A stretch of 64,000 nucleotides of DNA. Origin: Candidatus Gracilibacteria bacterium (GTDB taxonomy: Bacteria; Patescibacteriota; Gracilibacteria; BD1-5; UBA6164). The stretch is from positions 81,869 through 145,868 of the forward strand of contig JAACSU010000007.1 of assembly GCA_010119145.1 (NCBI GenBank), read 5' to 3'. Numbering within the stretch: position 1 is the stretch's first letter; every line of letters starts with the position of its first letter. The position numbers and the translations under genes are program-made. Of this stretch, positions 53,792-62,117 are shown piece after piece. The notes under the pieces were generated by a model, which did no database searches, had not been told where the DNA came from, and worked only from the letters and a program-made list of their open reading frames with translations.

Positions 53792-54424
53792 TTACATTTC
53801 AATAAATAATTCCTCTGTTTCAAATCGAACTTTAGGGTTTCACGCATACGAGTCATCTTCTGAACGAAACCCTATTGGAAGCACAACAGTTGATGAGATA
53901 CCTTTTTCATGAAGTCAGAGTATTTCATCAAATTTAGCTGCATCGAATCATTCCATTGGACATGAATCAATTTTCATTTCCGCAAGCACTGTCATGATAT
54001 TTCATAGGGCAATATATACTTGTTTTTCAGCCCAAATTTTAGCTGATGTTTCATCTAGGTTTCATGCAAAACCTGAAACCATATCTTTATAACCTTTAAT
54101 ATCATCTTCACCTGCTCAAGTAGTTTTTTTCATATCCTCGAAATAACTATTAACGAGGTCTTGGTCAACTTCATTTACTCTACATAGAACGAGCAGATGA
54201 CTTGCATCTGTAATTTGAGTTTGCCCCCATGCGTGTTCTTTAAGTTTTTCTCTTGTTTTGGGATTTTTTACAAACACAAATTTCCAAGGTTGTAATCCAA
54301 AACTAGATGGAGTCATTCTGAGAGCTTCTTTTATAGTATTCAGTTGGTCTTCACTGAGTTTTTTCTCTGTATCAAATTGTTTTGTTGCATATCTCCATCC
54401 GAGACTATTTAGAATCATATCCAT
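53792..54424 (-). CDS. Nitroreductase family NAD(P)H-dependent oxidoreductase
   Basis: The protein has 210 residues of the NfsB/FRase type: WRYATKQFD (about 9-17) and TPSSFGLQPWKFV (about 38-50) bind FMN; MEGFDAAKFDEILGLHEKG (about 151-170) and LPIGFRSEDD close the site. It reduces nitro compounds, quinones or flavins. It is divergent from an HxlR-type regulator gene across 91 nt and co-transcribed with pirin; such divergent pairs often respond to quinones or electrophiles. Confidence 0.93.
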
Positions 54425-54515
54425 AATTATTTATTTAAAATATAAGATTGTTTTTTTAGTATAAGAAGCTATTATTTTATAGCAATATCTAACTAGTATC
54501 ATTTTATATACTCCA

Positions 54516-54785
54516 ATGAATCATTGTTCACTTTCTCCATTTTTATGACTTATGTGAAAAAAATGGTCAACTCATATTATGGCTACATTTTGTAAGAGAG
54601 ATGTATTATCTTTTTGAGATATTCGTCGAGAATTTCCAAATGTTACTGCCACAACAATTACTGTCCGATTAAAAGACTTCCAAAATTTTGATTTAATAAA
54701 AAAAAATACTGATTGAAAATACCAAGCGACTGAAAAACTGTATCATATTAGTAAAATATTAGAACAACTAGAAACATGAAATTAA
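54516..54785 (+). CDS. HxlR-family winged-helix regulator
   Basis: The protein has 89 residues: MNHCSLSPFLGLMGKKWSTH (residues 1-20), then DIRREFPNVTATTITVRLKD (about 40-59), match the HxlR start and recognition helix. Its Cys4 is in the place where HxlR-type sensors react with quinones or aldehydes. It is divergent from the nitroreductase gene. Its last bases overlap the next gene's ATG, and because UGA is Gly the ATGA there is not its stop. Confidence 0.8.
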
Positions 54786-56329
54786 ACAATAGACTTAAGT
54801 TTTACAAAGAAATTACACACAAAAAAATTAAATTATATCTTTCAAAGATTAATTCCAAATTTGTGTACACGTCGCTGTTGATATTTATAACAATTATTAC
54901 GTTACTCTATGTACTGATTATCATTTATGCTCCAAAACTACAGTGATATCTTGCTTTTCCAGGAGTGTACGTAAATACTATTTCACACACTAATCCAGAA
55001 TACAAATTTATTGACTTAGATTTTGAAGATATCAATATCCAATACAAATGAGAAAATATAAATGGACTCTTTTTAGATAAGAAGTCCGATATCACTATTT
55101 ATTATCTCCATGGAAATGGAGGAGATCTCACATATTTTTATCATGACATAAAATACATATCTGATTTATGATACAACGTGTTAGCTCTTGATTATCCTGG
55201 TTACGGAAAATCTACAGGTTTTCCATATGAAACTGATGTACTGCAGTATGCGGAACAACTCTATAACTTTGCTCAAGAAAAATATAAAATCACTGAAAAA
55301 AATACTATTGTGTGGTGATATAGTGTTGGGACGTGAGTTGCAACCCAATTTTCAGTTTGAAAAGATATTCGCTCCTTATTACTCTTTGCTTCATACGAGT
55401 CATTTTATGATTTATCTCGCTTAAATTTTCATTTTGTACTCCAAAAATTTTTATTTCTCCCAAATAGTTTTGTCACGATAGACTCTATCAAAAAAATACT
55501 AGCTCCCAAACTTATTATTCATGGAACCAATGATGATATTATTGATTACTCTCAGTGAAAAAATGTATTTCTAGCTGCATGAGGAGAAAAATATTTTATT
55601 GAGGTAGAGTGATGAGATCATTTCAGTTTTTATAATCATGAATATGTCGATACAGATATTAGAAATTTTTTGAAATATAATACTTTAGATAAAATATTTA
55701 TAGAAACCACAGAAAGAGAACTGCTTGAAAAAGAAATAGAGAAAAAATTCTGGGATTCACTTGATATGACAAGCGACTCGTCTATTCAAAAATATGTAGA
55801 TTCAAAAATACCTTTTACTCAAAAATCATATGTACCAAGTGACATGCGAAGGCTGTCTCGAGAATATATATCTGACACGAAATGAGACGCTCAAATGAGA
55901 GAGCAAGCAGCGGCAGCATTCGAAAAACTAGCTCAAGAATTTTATTGAGATTTTAAAGAAAAAATAGTAGTGGTGAGTAGTTATAGAAGCTACTCGTATC
56001 AGGCTGGGATCAAAGCCAGGTGATGTCCTGATAACATGTGTGCCAAAGCATGATTTAGTGAACATCAGTCATGACTTACCGCAGATTTATGGTCAGCAAG
56101 TACTAACTCTTATTGGAAAAATTCTTCACGACTCATGGAGTATTATAATTGGTTAGATGAAAATGCACATAAGTTTGGGTTTACAAATTCATACAAAAAT
56201 TGAATCACTATAGATGGCTATGACATAGAGCCTTGGCATTGGAGGTATCTTGGAACGAAAATTGCCACAAGACTTCATGAGGAAAATATAACTTATGCAG
56301 AGTTTTATAACAAAAATAAAAAACAGTAG
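54776..56329 (+). CDS. Fusion of a membrane-anchored alpha/beta hydrolase and a VanY-type D,D-carboxypeptidase
   Basis: The protein has 517 residues in one frame (only TGA=Gly codons interrupt). An N-terminal membrane helix (about 29-50) is followed by an alpha/beta hydrolase (about 85-295) with HGNGGD (oxyanion, about 109), nucleophile GYSVGTG (about 183), IDY and GDH (His about 285). A helical linker (about 300-350) leads to a VanY/DacB-type peptidase (about 365-515) with SEHQSGLTADLW (about 427-438) and EPWHWRYLG (about 485-493), both zinc-site motifs. Together they could trim an acyl or ester group and a D-Ala from envelope material outside the cell. The start overlaps the HxlR gene. Confidence 0.85.
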
Positions 56330-56346
56330 TTTTATACTACTGTTTC
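56319..56346. terminator. Bidirectional hairpin
   Basis: AAAACAGTAGT pairs with ACTACTGTTT around TTTAT, between the fusion gene and the convergent sortase operon. Confidence 0.7.
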
Positions 56347-56622
56347 CTCTTCTTCTATTTTAATTTCACTTTCCACTTCATCCTCTATTTCTTTACGTAG
56401 AAGAATTTGTGTTAAGAGTTTACGTTTGTTCTTTGTATTTTTTGTTTTTTTGTATTTTGTATATGAGATGACACTTATCGGGATTACAAAAAATATGAGT
56501 AAAGTAGTCAATCATATACTCAGTCATAATCCTATGATATCTAAAAATCAAAACTCATTAATCTGAGGAATGAGTTCTAAAATTTCATTAGATGTTTTAT
56601 AGTTATACTGAAATCAGTTCAT
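56332..56622 (-). CDS. Small membrane protein downstream of sortase
   Basis: The protein has 96 residues. One membrane helix (about 27-50, FLDIIGLGLSIGLTTLLIFF) is followed by a strongly basic then strongly acidic tail (KYKKTKNTKNKRK, then EIEDEVESEIKIEEEE). No family is recognised. It begins 2 nt after the sortase stop, so it is co-expressed and may be a partner. Confidence 0.6.
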
Positions 56623-56624
56623 AT

Positions 56625-57599
56625 TTATTTTTGAATTTCTATTAACTCTGCCGTGAGAACAAGTCTGTTAAGAGTGGTCCCAATAGGCCAACAAGTCATG
56701 AGAGTGAGTTTTTTTCTATCATCATTGTCTTTTTTTAAAACTGAAACATCTCATGGTCTAATAACATTTTTCGCATTCACTTTATAAATATATTTTTCTT
56801 GCCCATAATATACTATGACTTCATCTTCAAATGATACTCTGTCAAGGAGTGCAAATACATCGTTGTAATCTCCATCAATCCATGGGAAATTAGAAGAATG
56901 TCCAAATATAAATGAATTTCATTCTTCACCAGGTTTTGCGCTTCCTGGATATCTAATAACTCAGTTTTCAAGCTCTTTCATAAATATATCATCAAGTTCT
57001 TTTTGTCACTCTACTTTTGTTTGTGTAATATCAAGAAGAGGAATATTTTTACCTATCTTAGGAATGACGATACGATTCTCATATGGAGTAATTTCGATTC
57101 CTAAATCAATAGCATTATTTTTACTTTGTGATACAAATTGATTCATATCGTGCATAGCATTTTCTTTTCAGGTAGCACTTCAAACTTGTTTAAATGAGTC
57201 TACTTCTTCAGTAACTTTTGATTGTTCTGTTACATTTCATGCTGCAACAGATTGGATAAGACCATTTTTACTATTTTCTAAATCATCTGCGTAAATATAA
57301 CTTGAAGCAAGATTCCAATATGCACTGTAATTTGATGCGAGTAATAATACTCAAAATATTCAGATTGAAGTTGAAACATATTTGAGCATAAACATAGCTC
57401 AAGAAAATGACTTTTTTAATTGAGAAGTCACTTTTTTTTCAATTTTTTCTTCACTGACTGTTTCAGTCTTATCTTCACTCACTTTAAATCATTCAAAGTT
57501 CAGGGTATTAGCCTCAGAATTCTCTATAATTACAGCTTCTTTGAAAGATGTCATATCTTCAGACTCTAAACCTGCTAAGATATCGTCATGTTCTTGCAT
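56625..57599 (-). CDS. Sortase
   Basis: Sortase is a membrane transpeptidase that cuts a C-terminal sorting signal and links the protein to the cell wall or to pilin partners. The protein has 324 residues: a long acidic cytosolic region (about 1-60), a membrane helix (about 67-90) and the sortase domain (about 165-324). Catalytic residues: His in FIFGHSSNFPW (about 232), Cys in LTLMTCWPIGTTLNRLVL (about 302) and the Arg in the same strand. No protein with an LPxTG-type tail is seen in the window, so substrates are elsewhere. Confidence 0.9.
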
Positions 57600-57740
57600 A
57601 ATGTATTTTTATTTTTATTTTGTTTTGTACTTTAATAATATCATATATTTTTTTGTGGTGCAAAAATAAAAGAACTTGATTTAGACTGTTTTTTTTGTAC
57701 TATTATTTCAATACATTTACAGCACCCGTAATACCCAACA

Positions 57741-58193
57741 ATGGCTAGAAAATATGAAAAAAGTTCGGGTTGAGTCGTCTATAGAAAGAAAAACTGAAAA
57801 ATTCAAATACTTCTTTTGAGGTGGCTCAATTCGCGAAAACAAGAGGAACTCGTAATTCCTAAATGAAAAATAGAAGCAGGAGAAGTAGCAAAAGACACCG
57901 CAGTGAGAGAAATATCAGAAGAAGCTTGAATTCCTGAAAGTGATTTAGAGATAATTAAGTTTGTAACAAAACTTAACTACACCTATACAGCAGGATATTT
58001 AAAGTGAAATCCTGTGATTGATAAAGATGTCTATATTTTTATTATTCGTTATAACGGAACCCAAGAACCAGTTGTTCGAAAAGAGGAAAGATTTACTGGA
58101 TATGAGTGGATTGATATAGATAAAATAAAAAATATATCTGTTCGATTTGATCTCAGTTGAATAATCTATCGGAATAAACCATTTTTTATATAA
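57741..58193 (+). CDS. NUDIX hydrolase
   Basis: The protein has 150 residues. The Nudix box G-x5-E-x7-R-E-x2-E-E-x-G is complete: GKIEAGEVAKDTAVREISEE (about 42-61) followed by AGI. It hydrolyses a nucleoside diphosphate linked to another group; the layout (SSGVVYR start, short C-terminus) resembles bis(5'-nucleosyl)-tetraphosphatase-like enzymes, though I cannot fix the substrate. First of three closely spaced genes. Confidence 0.92.
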
Positions 58194-58205
58194 TAAATTA
58201 GAGAC

Positions 58206-58679
58206 ATGATTGAAGTTTCATACAAAAATGCTGATACAATAGCAATTAAAAATGCAGATAAAAAGGAAATTCTTTTTAATTTCTCCGATAAAACGGTTCA
58301 TATGGAGGATTATGATGTCACTCATCCTGGTGAATATGAAAAATCTGGAAACTTGCTTGAAGTAAAAGAGTATACTGATTTACTTTTCTATAAGTTTCTT
58401 ATAGATGGAAAACATATGTGTATCGTAACATCTGATAGTTTTGAGCTCAAAGAGGAAATTGTTGGATTCTTTGGGGACGTTGATATTCTCATAATCATTT
58501 GAACTAAAGACGCTGTAAAAATATTTGAAAATATTGAAGCAAAACTCGTGATTCCATACGGGGAATGAAAAGACCTCTTTCTTCATACTCTTGGGCAACA
58601 TTCAGAAGCTATAAAAGTATCAAAAATAGGTTCTGATCTCAGCTGAGATAGAACAGAGTTTGTTAATCTTGAAGACTAA
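58206..58679 (+). CDS. Degenerate metallo-beta-lactamase-like fold protein
   Basis: The protein has 157 residues. Strand order and motifs such as YDVTHPGEYEKSGNLLEVK (about 38-56) and VDILIIIGTKDAVKI (about 95-109) resemble small UlaG-like MBL-fold proteins of Patescibacteria. The HxHxDH metal motif is missing, so it is probably non-catalytic or a divergent member. It begins 12 nt after the NUDIX gene. Confidence 0.55.
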
Positions 58680-58683
58680 AATT

Positions 58684-58926
58684 ATGTTTAGACTTTTAAT
58701 GACCTATTTTTTGTGAAAAAAATATTCTAAGTATCTCACAAATAATAAACAAAATATACAAAAAATTACTCAAAGCAGTCCTTTAGCTGCAACTCTCGTT
58801 GAAAAAGTATTTAAATTACTGTTTTTTTGGAGGTTTCTTATTATATTATGGTACATATTTGTTGGATGAGTTATACTAGGTTTTGTATACTTACTTATCA
58901 CTCTAATACTAAAATTTATGTCATAA
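58684..58926 (+). CDS. Small membrane protein, unknown
   Basis: The protein has 80 residues. A basic N-terminal helix (MFRLLMTYFLGKKYSKYLTN) precedes one or two membrane helices (about 46-76). Three glycines are involved, two written TGA. No family is recognised. It begins 4 nt after the previous gene and ends at a terminator. Confidence 0.55.
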
Positions 58927-58954
58927 AAAACTCTCCTAATTTGGAGAGTTTTTT
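58926..58954. terminator. Bidirectional terminator
   Basis: AAAAAACTCTCC pairs with GGAGAGTTTTTT around TAATTT. It closes the NUDIX operon and the reverse-strand PQ-loop-like gene. Confidence 0.85.
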
Positions 58955-59214
58955 AATACAGACTTTCAATATATTGTTTCTTGATAATATATAAGTACCC
59001 AAAGAAGTCATGAAATTGCTGTAAAAAAAGAAGTGACGTATAAATTGAGGGTATAGAGCGCAAAACTCATAGCAAATAGTCACAAAAATGTAGGTATAGA
59101 GGTAAATATACTTATACTACTCGTTTTACTTTTTATTCAAGATATTACTTGATTAGAGAGTGAAATTATAAATATACAATTCACAAAAGTCATGAGAATA
59201 TCTTGCCAAAGCAT
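58936..59214 (-). CDS. Three-helix membrane protein (SemiSWEET/PQ-loop-like)
   Basis: The protein has 92 residues with three membrane helices, starting MLWQDILMTFVNCIFIISL. This is the shape of SemiSWEET-like and related small proteins that are very common in Patescibacteria; a PQ pair is not conserved (SNQ at about 20), so transport is unproven. Three glycines are TGA. It lies next to tRNA-Gln on the same strand. Confidence 0.6.
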
Positions 59215-59242
59215 AGAGGTTATAGTTTAATTTTTAGTATGG

Positions 59243-59313
59243 TTCGGGATGTAGGGGTCGAACCTACGATGAGGGATTCAGAGTCCCTTGCCTTACCACT
59301 TGGCCAATCCCGA
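59243..59313 (-). tRNA. tRNA-Gln (anticodon CTG)
   Basis: The acceptor is TCGGGAT/ATCCCGA, with anticodon stem AGGGA/TCCCT around CTCTGAA. The discriminator is A and CCA is encoded at 59240-59242. The T-arm TAGGTTCGACCCCTA is normal. Confidence 0.94.
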
Positions 59314-59317
59314 ATAA

Positions 59318-59355
59318 AAATAAAACTGAGAAATCATAAAAGATATCTCAGTTTT
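59318..59355 (-). terminator. Terminator of the rplJ-rplL operon
   Basis: AATAAAACTGAGA pairs with TCTCAGTTTTATT around a loop of about 12 nt, followed by T-rich sequence on the reverse strand. Confidence 0.8.
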
Positions 59356-59368
59356 ATTATAAGGAAAA

Positions 59369-59740
59369 CTATTTAAGTTCAACAGAAGCACCAGCTTCTT
59401 CAAGTTTAGCTTTCACTTCTTCACCTTCAGCTCGAGAAACACCTTCTTTAACGTTCCCTCCGTTATCAACGATATCTTTAGCTTCTTTCAGTCCAAGACC
59501 AGTAATTTCTTTCACTACTTTGATTACAGCGATTTTTTGACCACCTGCAGCAGTAAGAACTACATTAACTGTAGAAGGTCCTTCGTCTTCTCAACCAGCA
59601 GCACCAGCCATCATAACTGGAGCAGCAGCAGAAACACCAAATTCTTCTTCCATTGCAGTAACAAGGTCGTTTAGTTCAACGATAGTAAGTTCTTTAACAA
59701 GATCCATGATCTTAGTAGCATTTTTTGATAATTCAGCCAT
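59369..59740 (-). CDS. rplL: 50S ribosomal protein L7/L12
   Basis: The protein has 123 residues. The N-terminal helical dimerisation domain ([20 protein letters not shown]) joins through an Ala/Gly hinge to the factor-binding C-terminal domain (about 55-123, [35 protein letters not shown]). It recruits translation GTPases on the L10 stalk. A single glycine, in the hinge, is TGA. It follows rplJ across an unusually long, structured 198-nt gap. Confidence 0.97.
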
Positions 59741-59774
59741 TTTGCAAAAAATTATATAAATAAAAATAATAATT

Positions 59775-59915
59775 CATTGTAGAATTGTGTTTCAATATCA
59801 CACAATTACAGAAGTATCTTATGTAAGATACTGAAGAGAGTTCTACAATGCTTTTCTAGCTTTTGAGCTAGTTGTATACCAAGATGAGAAAAATACCTAA
59901 ATATTGTAACTCATC
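59775..59915 (-). ncRNA. Structured RNA in the rplJ-rplL gap
   Basis: On the reverse strand three elements follow rplJ: GATGAG/CTCATC (59883-59915), CTAGCT/AGCTAG (59856-59871) and a three-way junction. The last has an outer stem of 9-10 bp (59775-59784 with 59841-59850) and two inner hairpins (AGTATCTTA/TAAGATACT and ATTGTGT/ACACAAT). No open frame is present. It could be a processing site, a translation control element for rplL, or a stable small RNA. Confidence 0.6.
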
Positions 59916-59938
59916 CTGATATATACTAGTTCAAAAAA

Positions 59939-60583
59939 TTATGCAGCTTCTTCTTTCTTTTCTTCAGTAGCTGGTGCTTCTTCACTTTTTACTTCTTCTT
60001 TTACTTCAGGAGCAGCTTCTTCAGCTTTAGCTTCTGATACAGCTGAAGTTCCAACATCAAGTGAACCAACATTTTCTTTTCCAGTAGATTCAAGTTCTTT
60101 TGCAGCAGCATCAAACCATCTTGCAAGACCTGCAATAGGTGATTGCATAGAACCAACCAATCTTCCGAGTAATGTATCTCTTGAAGGCATACCAGCAATT
60201 GCTTTTGTTTCTTCTAGACTCTTAAGTTCTCCTTCGAATATTGCAGCAGCCCATTCGATTTTTTCACCTTTGAATTTAGATACAAGGTCATTTACTTTCC
60301 CAAGTCCTGCCATAGCATCTTCATTTGAACAAACAACTCCAATTTGACCAGGAAGTGTTTTAAGATCCATATCAATATCTAGAGCATCTTTAATTGCTTT
60401 TACGATAAGTGTTTTTTTAGCAACCATATAGTTAGCTCCAACGGCTCTAAGATCATTCCTCATTCCTTCGAATTCTGAAACTGTAAGAGTATTAGTTTTA
60501 GCAAAACCTATAGATTGAGCATCTTTAAATCTTGCTGTAAGAACTGCAAGTATTTCTTGTTTTTGTTGTTTAGTAACTGCCAT
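59939..60583 (-). CDS. rplJ: 50S ribosomal protein L10
   Basis: The protein has 214 residues. The rRNA-binding N-terminal domain (about 1-135, with NYMVAKKTLIVKAI and PGQIGVVCSNED) and L12-binding helix are followed by an extended Ala/Glu/Lys-rich tail (about 170-214), longer than in E. coli (165 residues). No TGA codon is used in 214 codons. It is headed by an L10 leader with attenuator. Confidence 0.96.
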   Translation of the reverse strand: MAVTKQQKQEILAVLTARFKDAQSIGFAKTNTLTVSEFEGMRNDLRAVGANYMVAKKTLIVKAIKDALDIDMDLKTLPGQIGVVCSNEDAMAGLGKVNDLVSKFKGEKIEWAAAIFEGELKSLEETKAIAGMPSRDTLLGRLVGSMQSPIAGLARWFDAAAKELESTGKENVGSLDVGTSAVSEAKAEEAAPEVKEEVKSEEAPATEEKKEEAA

Positions 60584-60632
60584 AGTCTCGTGTTCTAATA
60601 AAATAAATATTTTCTATCTTATTCATATCTAC

Positions 60633-60663
60633 AAAAAAATCTCTTTGCGCGAGCAAAGAGATT
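60633..60663 (-). terminator. Attenuator hairpin ahead of rplJ
   Basis: On the reverse strand AATCTCTTTG pairs with CAAAGAGATT around CTCGCG, followed by TTTTTTT. It is a full intrinsic terminator placed before rplJ, downstream of the L10 leader. Confidence 0.8.
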
Positions 60664-60697
60664 AGGGAAGTATATATTGAAATAACTTCTTTCTCTT

Positions 60698-60740
60698 TTG
60701 TCTCGGTAGGTCTTATATGACTTCGCCTACGGTCTTAAAC
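60698..60740 (-). promoter_or_regulatory. Ribosomal protein L10 leader
   Basis: On the reverse strand AAGACCGTAGGCGAAG, then TAAGACCTACCGAGACA, match the conserved kink-turn core of the L10(L12)4-binding leader. Free L10-L12 complex binds here and lowers expression of the operon. It lies between the promoter and the attenuator, which suggests transcriptional control. Confidence 0.8.
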
Positions 60741-60760
60741 AAAAATATGAATACGCAACT

Positions 60761-60787
60761 ATTATATAGAAAAAAATACTATGTCAA
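60761..60787 (-). promoter_or_regulatory. rplJ operon promoter
   Basis: On the reverse strand a perfect TTGACA (60787-60782) and TATAAT (60766-60761) are 15 bp apart; a shifted -10 (TAATAG) would give 17 bp. Confidence 0.7.
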
Positions 60788-60874
60788 ATCTAATAGAAAA
60801 ACAGTAAAATCATTTGATTTTAAGCCAAAAATCCTTAGCTTAATAGACATCCCTAGAATAATCTTAGTGGATTG

Positions 60875-60925
60875 CCTCCATGGGTGGGGGTAGTAAAAAT
60901 CAAAACAAATAAGGCTTGGGAGGCC
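60875..60925 (+). promoter_or_regulatory. Leader with 10-codon frame and possible Shine-Dalgarno sequestration
   Basis: A short frame ATGGGTGGGG... (MGGGSKNQNK then TAA) lies between GCCTCC (60875) and the downstream GGAGGC, which includes the GGGAGG-like Shine-Dalgarno of the next gene. Pairing would hide that site unless the leader is translated. This is a hypothesis from complementarity only. Confidence 0.35.
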
Positions 60926-60933
60926 TAAGAAAA

Positions 60934-61086
60934 ATGGCTACGGTACATGTTGAAGAATACACCGGTCTAGAAATTGAGACCAAAGGAAAATATGAGAAAC
61001 CAGTCTATGACCGGATTATCCAAGAATTGGTTATACCAATGCAGGCTGAGCAGCCCGACAAACCTCAAATGCAAGCCGCGGAGTAA
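60934..61086 (+). CDS. Short unknown protein with foreign-like codon use
   Basis: The protein has 50 residues: MATVHVEEYTGLEIETKGKY, then a Gln/Pro/Ala-rich end. It is soluble with no known family. Codons GCC, GCG, CCC, CGG, GAC and ACC are more common than in neighbours, no TGA is used, and a GGGAGG-type ribosome site lies upstream. It ends at a GC-rich terminator that closely resembles that of the next short gene. Confidence 0.55.
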   Translation: MATVHVEEYTGLEIETKGKYEKPVYDRIIQELVIPMQAEQPDKPQMQAAE

Positions 61087-61116
61087 TTCGTGAAGTCTTG
61101 TAATTGAGATGCAAAA

Positions 61117-61158
61117 GATCCGAGCGCGTAACAGGCCTGCTCGGGTCATTTTTTTTTG
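61117..61158 (+). terminator. GC-rich terminator, copy 1 of a related pair
   Basis: GATCCGAGC pairs with GCTCGGGTC around GCGTAACAGGCCT, then a run of eight T. Aligns with the terminator at 61486 over about 55 bp including the T run. Confidence 0.9.
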
Positions 61159-61296
61159 GTTTAATTTTATAAATATATTTGCTCTTTAGTCAAAATTCTA
61201 TATTCTACATTTGCATTAATAATGATGCGGGAAAGAAATATGTTTGTTCATCATAAAAGGAAAACAACATAAATACAAGTATCTAAAGGAGATTAA

Positions 61297-61459
61297 CATG
61301 TATCATTCAGGAGGAAGCTCTCTATTCAAGAATTTCAGTAATGGAAAGAAAGAGTACGTCGGAGTTGGAGAAAAAAGTTCAGAAGAAAATGTAGGTAAAA
61401 CAACTACACAAATTGAGGCTGATCACAAAACCACAAGCTACATAATGAGTCAGTTCTAA
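61297..61459 (+). CDS. Short unknown protein with strong Shine-Dalgarno
   Basis: The protein has 53 residues: MYHSGGSSLFKNFSNGKKEY, then EENVGKTTTQIEADHKTTSY. It is polar, Gly/Ser/Lys-rich, with no helix, signal or known family. AAAGGAG lies 7 nt before the ATG, one of the best ribosome sites in the window. All six glycines are GGN. With the previous gene and its terminator it forms a two-unit cassette between the L10 operon and rpmE. Confidence 0.55.
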
Positions 61460-61485
61460 ACTGCTTTCATTGATGTAATGACAAA

Positions 61486-61529
61486 GGACCCGAGCGAACC
61501 ATACAGGCTTGCTCGGTCCATTTTTTTTG
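61486..61529 (+). terminator. GC-rich terminator, copy 2 of a related pair
   Basis: GGACCCGAGC pairs with GCTCGGTCC around GAACCATACAGGCTT, then eight T. It is a diverged copy of the terminator at 61117. Confidence 0.9.
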
Positions 61530-61547
61530 TTTTAAATTTTAGATACT

Positions 61548-61578
61548 AAAAAAGACTCAGAGTATTCTGAGTCTTTTT
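61548..61578 (-). terminator. Terminator of rpmE
   Basis: AAAAAGACTCAGA pairs with TCTGAGTCTTTTT around GTAT on the reverse strand. Confidence 0.85.
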
Positions 61579-61592
61579 CTATAGGGAAGTGA

Positions 61593-61820
61593 CTATTTTT
61601 TATTTTTTGCCATTTCTTCCATTTTCTTTTGACGTGCGTAGAATTTATCAACGGCACCAGTTTTAAGGATTCTTTTTTCTCCTGTATAGAACGGATGACA
61701 TTTAGAACATATTTCCACTCTAATTTCATCTTCTTTGATAGTTGATTCTGTATCAAATGTATTTCCACATGAACAGATAACTGGAACTGTTTTTGTTTCT
61801 GGGTGAATTGCTTGTTTCAT
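61593..61820 (-). CDS. rpmE: 50S ribosomal protein L31
   Basis: The protein has 75 residues. It starts [20 protein letters not shown] and keeps the zinc-binding Cys pairs of the Zn-containing form (CSCGN and [10 protein letters not shown]), with the [15 protein letters not shown] end. I set the start at 61820; the longer frame runs into tRNA genes. Only GGN glycine codons are used. Confidence 0.96.
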   Translation of the reverse strand: MKQAIHPETKTVPVICSCGNTFDTESTIKEDEIRVEICSKCHPFYTGEKRILKTGAVDKFYARQKKMEEMAKNKK

Positions 61821-61888
61821 AATATTTCTTTGTTTTACTTGCCCGCTATAATACGTTGCAAAAATATATAATATTCGGATTGTTTTGG

Positions 61889-61969
61889 TGCCCAAGAGAA
61901 GACTCGAACTTCCACACCTTACGGCACTGGTTTCTAAGACCAGCGTGTCTACCATTCCACCACTTGGGC
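61889..61969 (-). tRNA. tRNA-Leu (anticodon TAG)
   Basis: The acceptor is GCCCAAG/CTTGGGC, with anticodon stem CTGGT/ACCAG around CTTAGAA, a long variable arm (TGCCGTAAGGTGT) and encoded CCA at 61886-61888. Confidence 0.94.
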
Positions 61970-62027
61970 ATAATTTATTTCTATGTACTTTTTCGTCAAA
62001 TAATGGTAGTTTATTTGAAAAAAATGG

Positions 62028-62109
62028 TGGGCAGTGAGGGATTCGAACCCCCGAAGGCGTAGCCAGGGGATTTACAGTCCCCCCCATTTGACCGCTCTGG
62101 TAACTGCCC
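62028..62109 (-). tRNA. tRNA-Tyr (anticodon GTA)
   Basis: The acceptor is GGGCAGT/ACTGCCC, with anticodon stem GGGGA/TCCCC around CTGTAAA, a long variable arm and encoded CCA at 62025-62027. Confidence 0.94.
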
Positions 62110-62117
62110 AAAATGGA

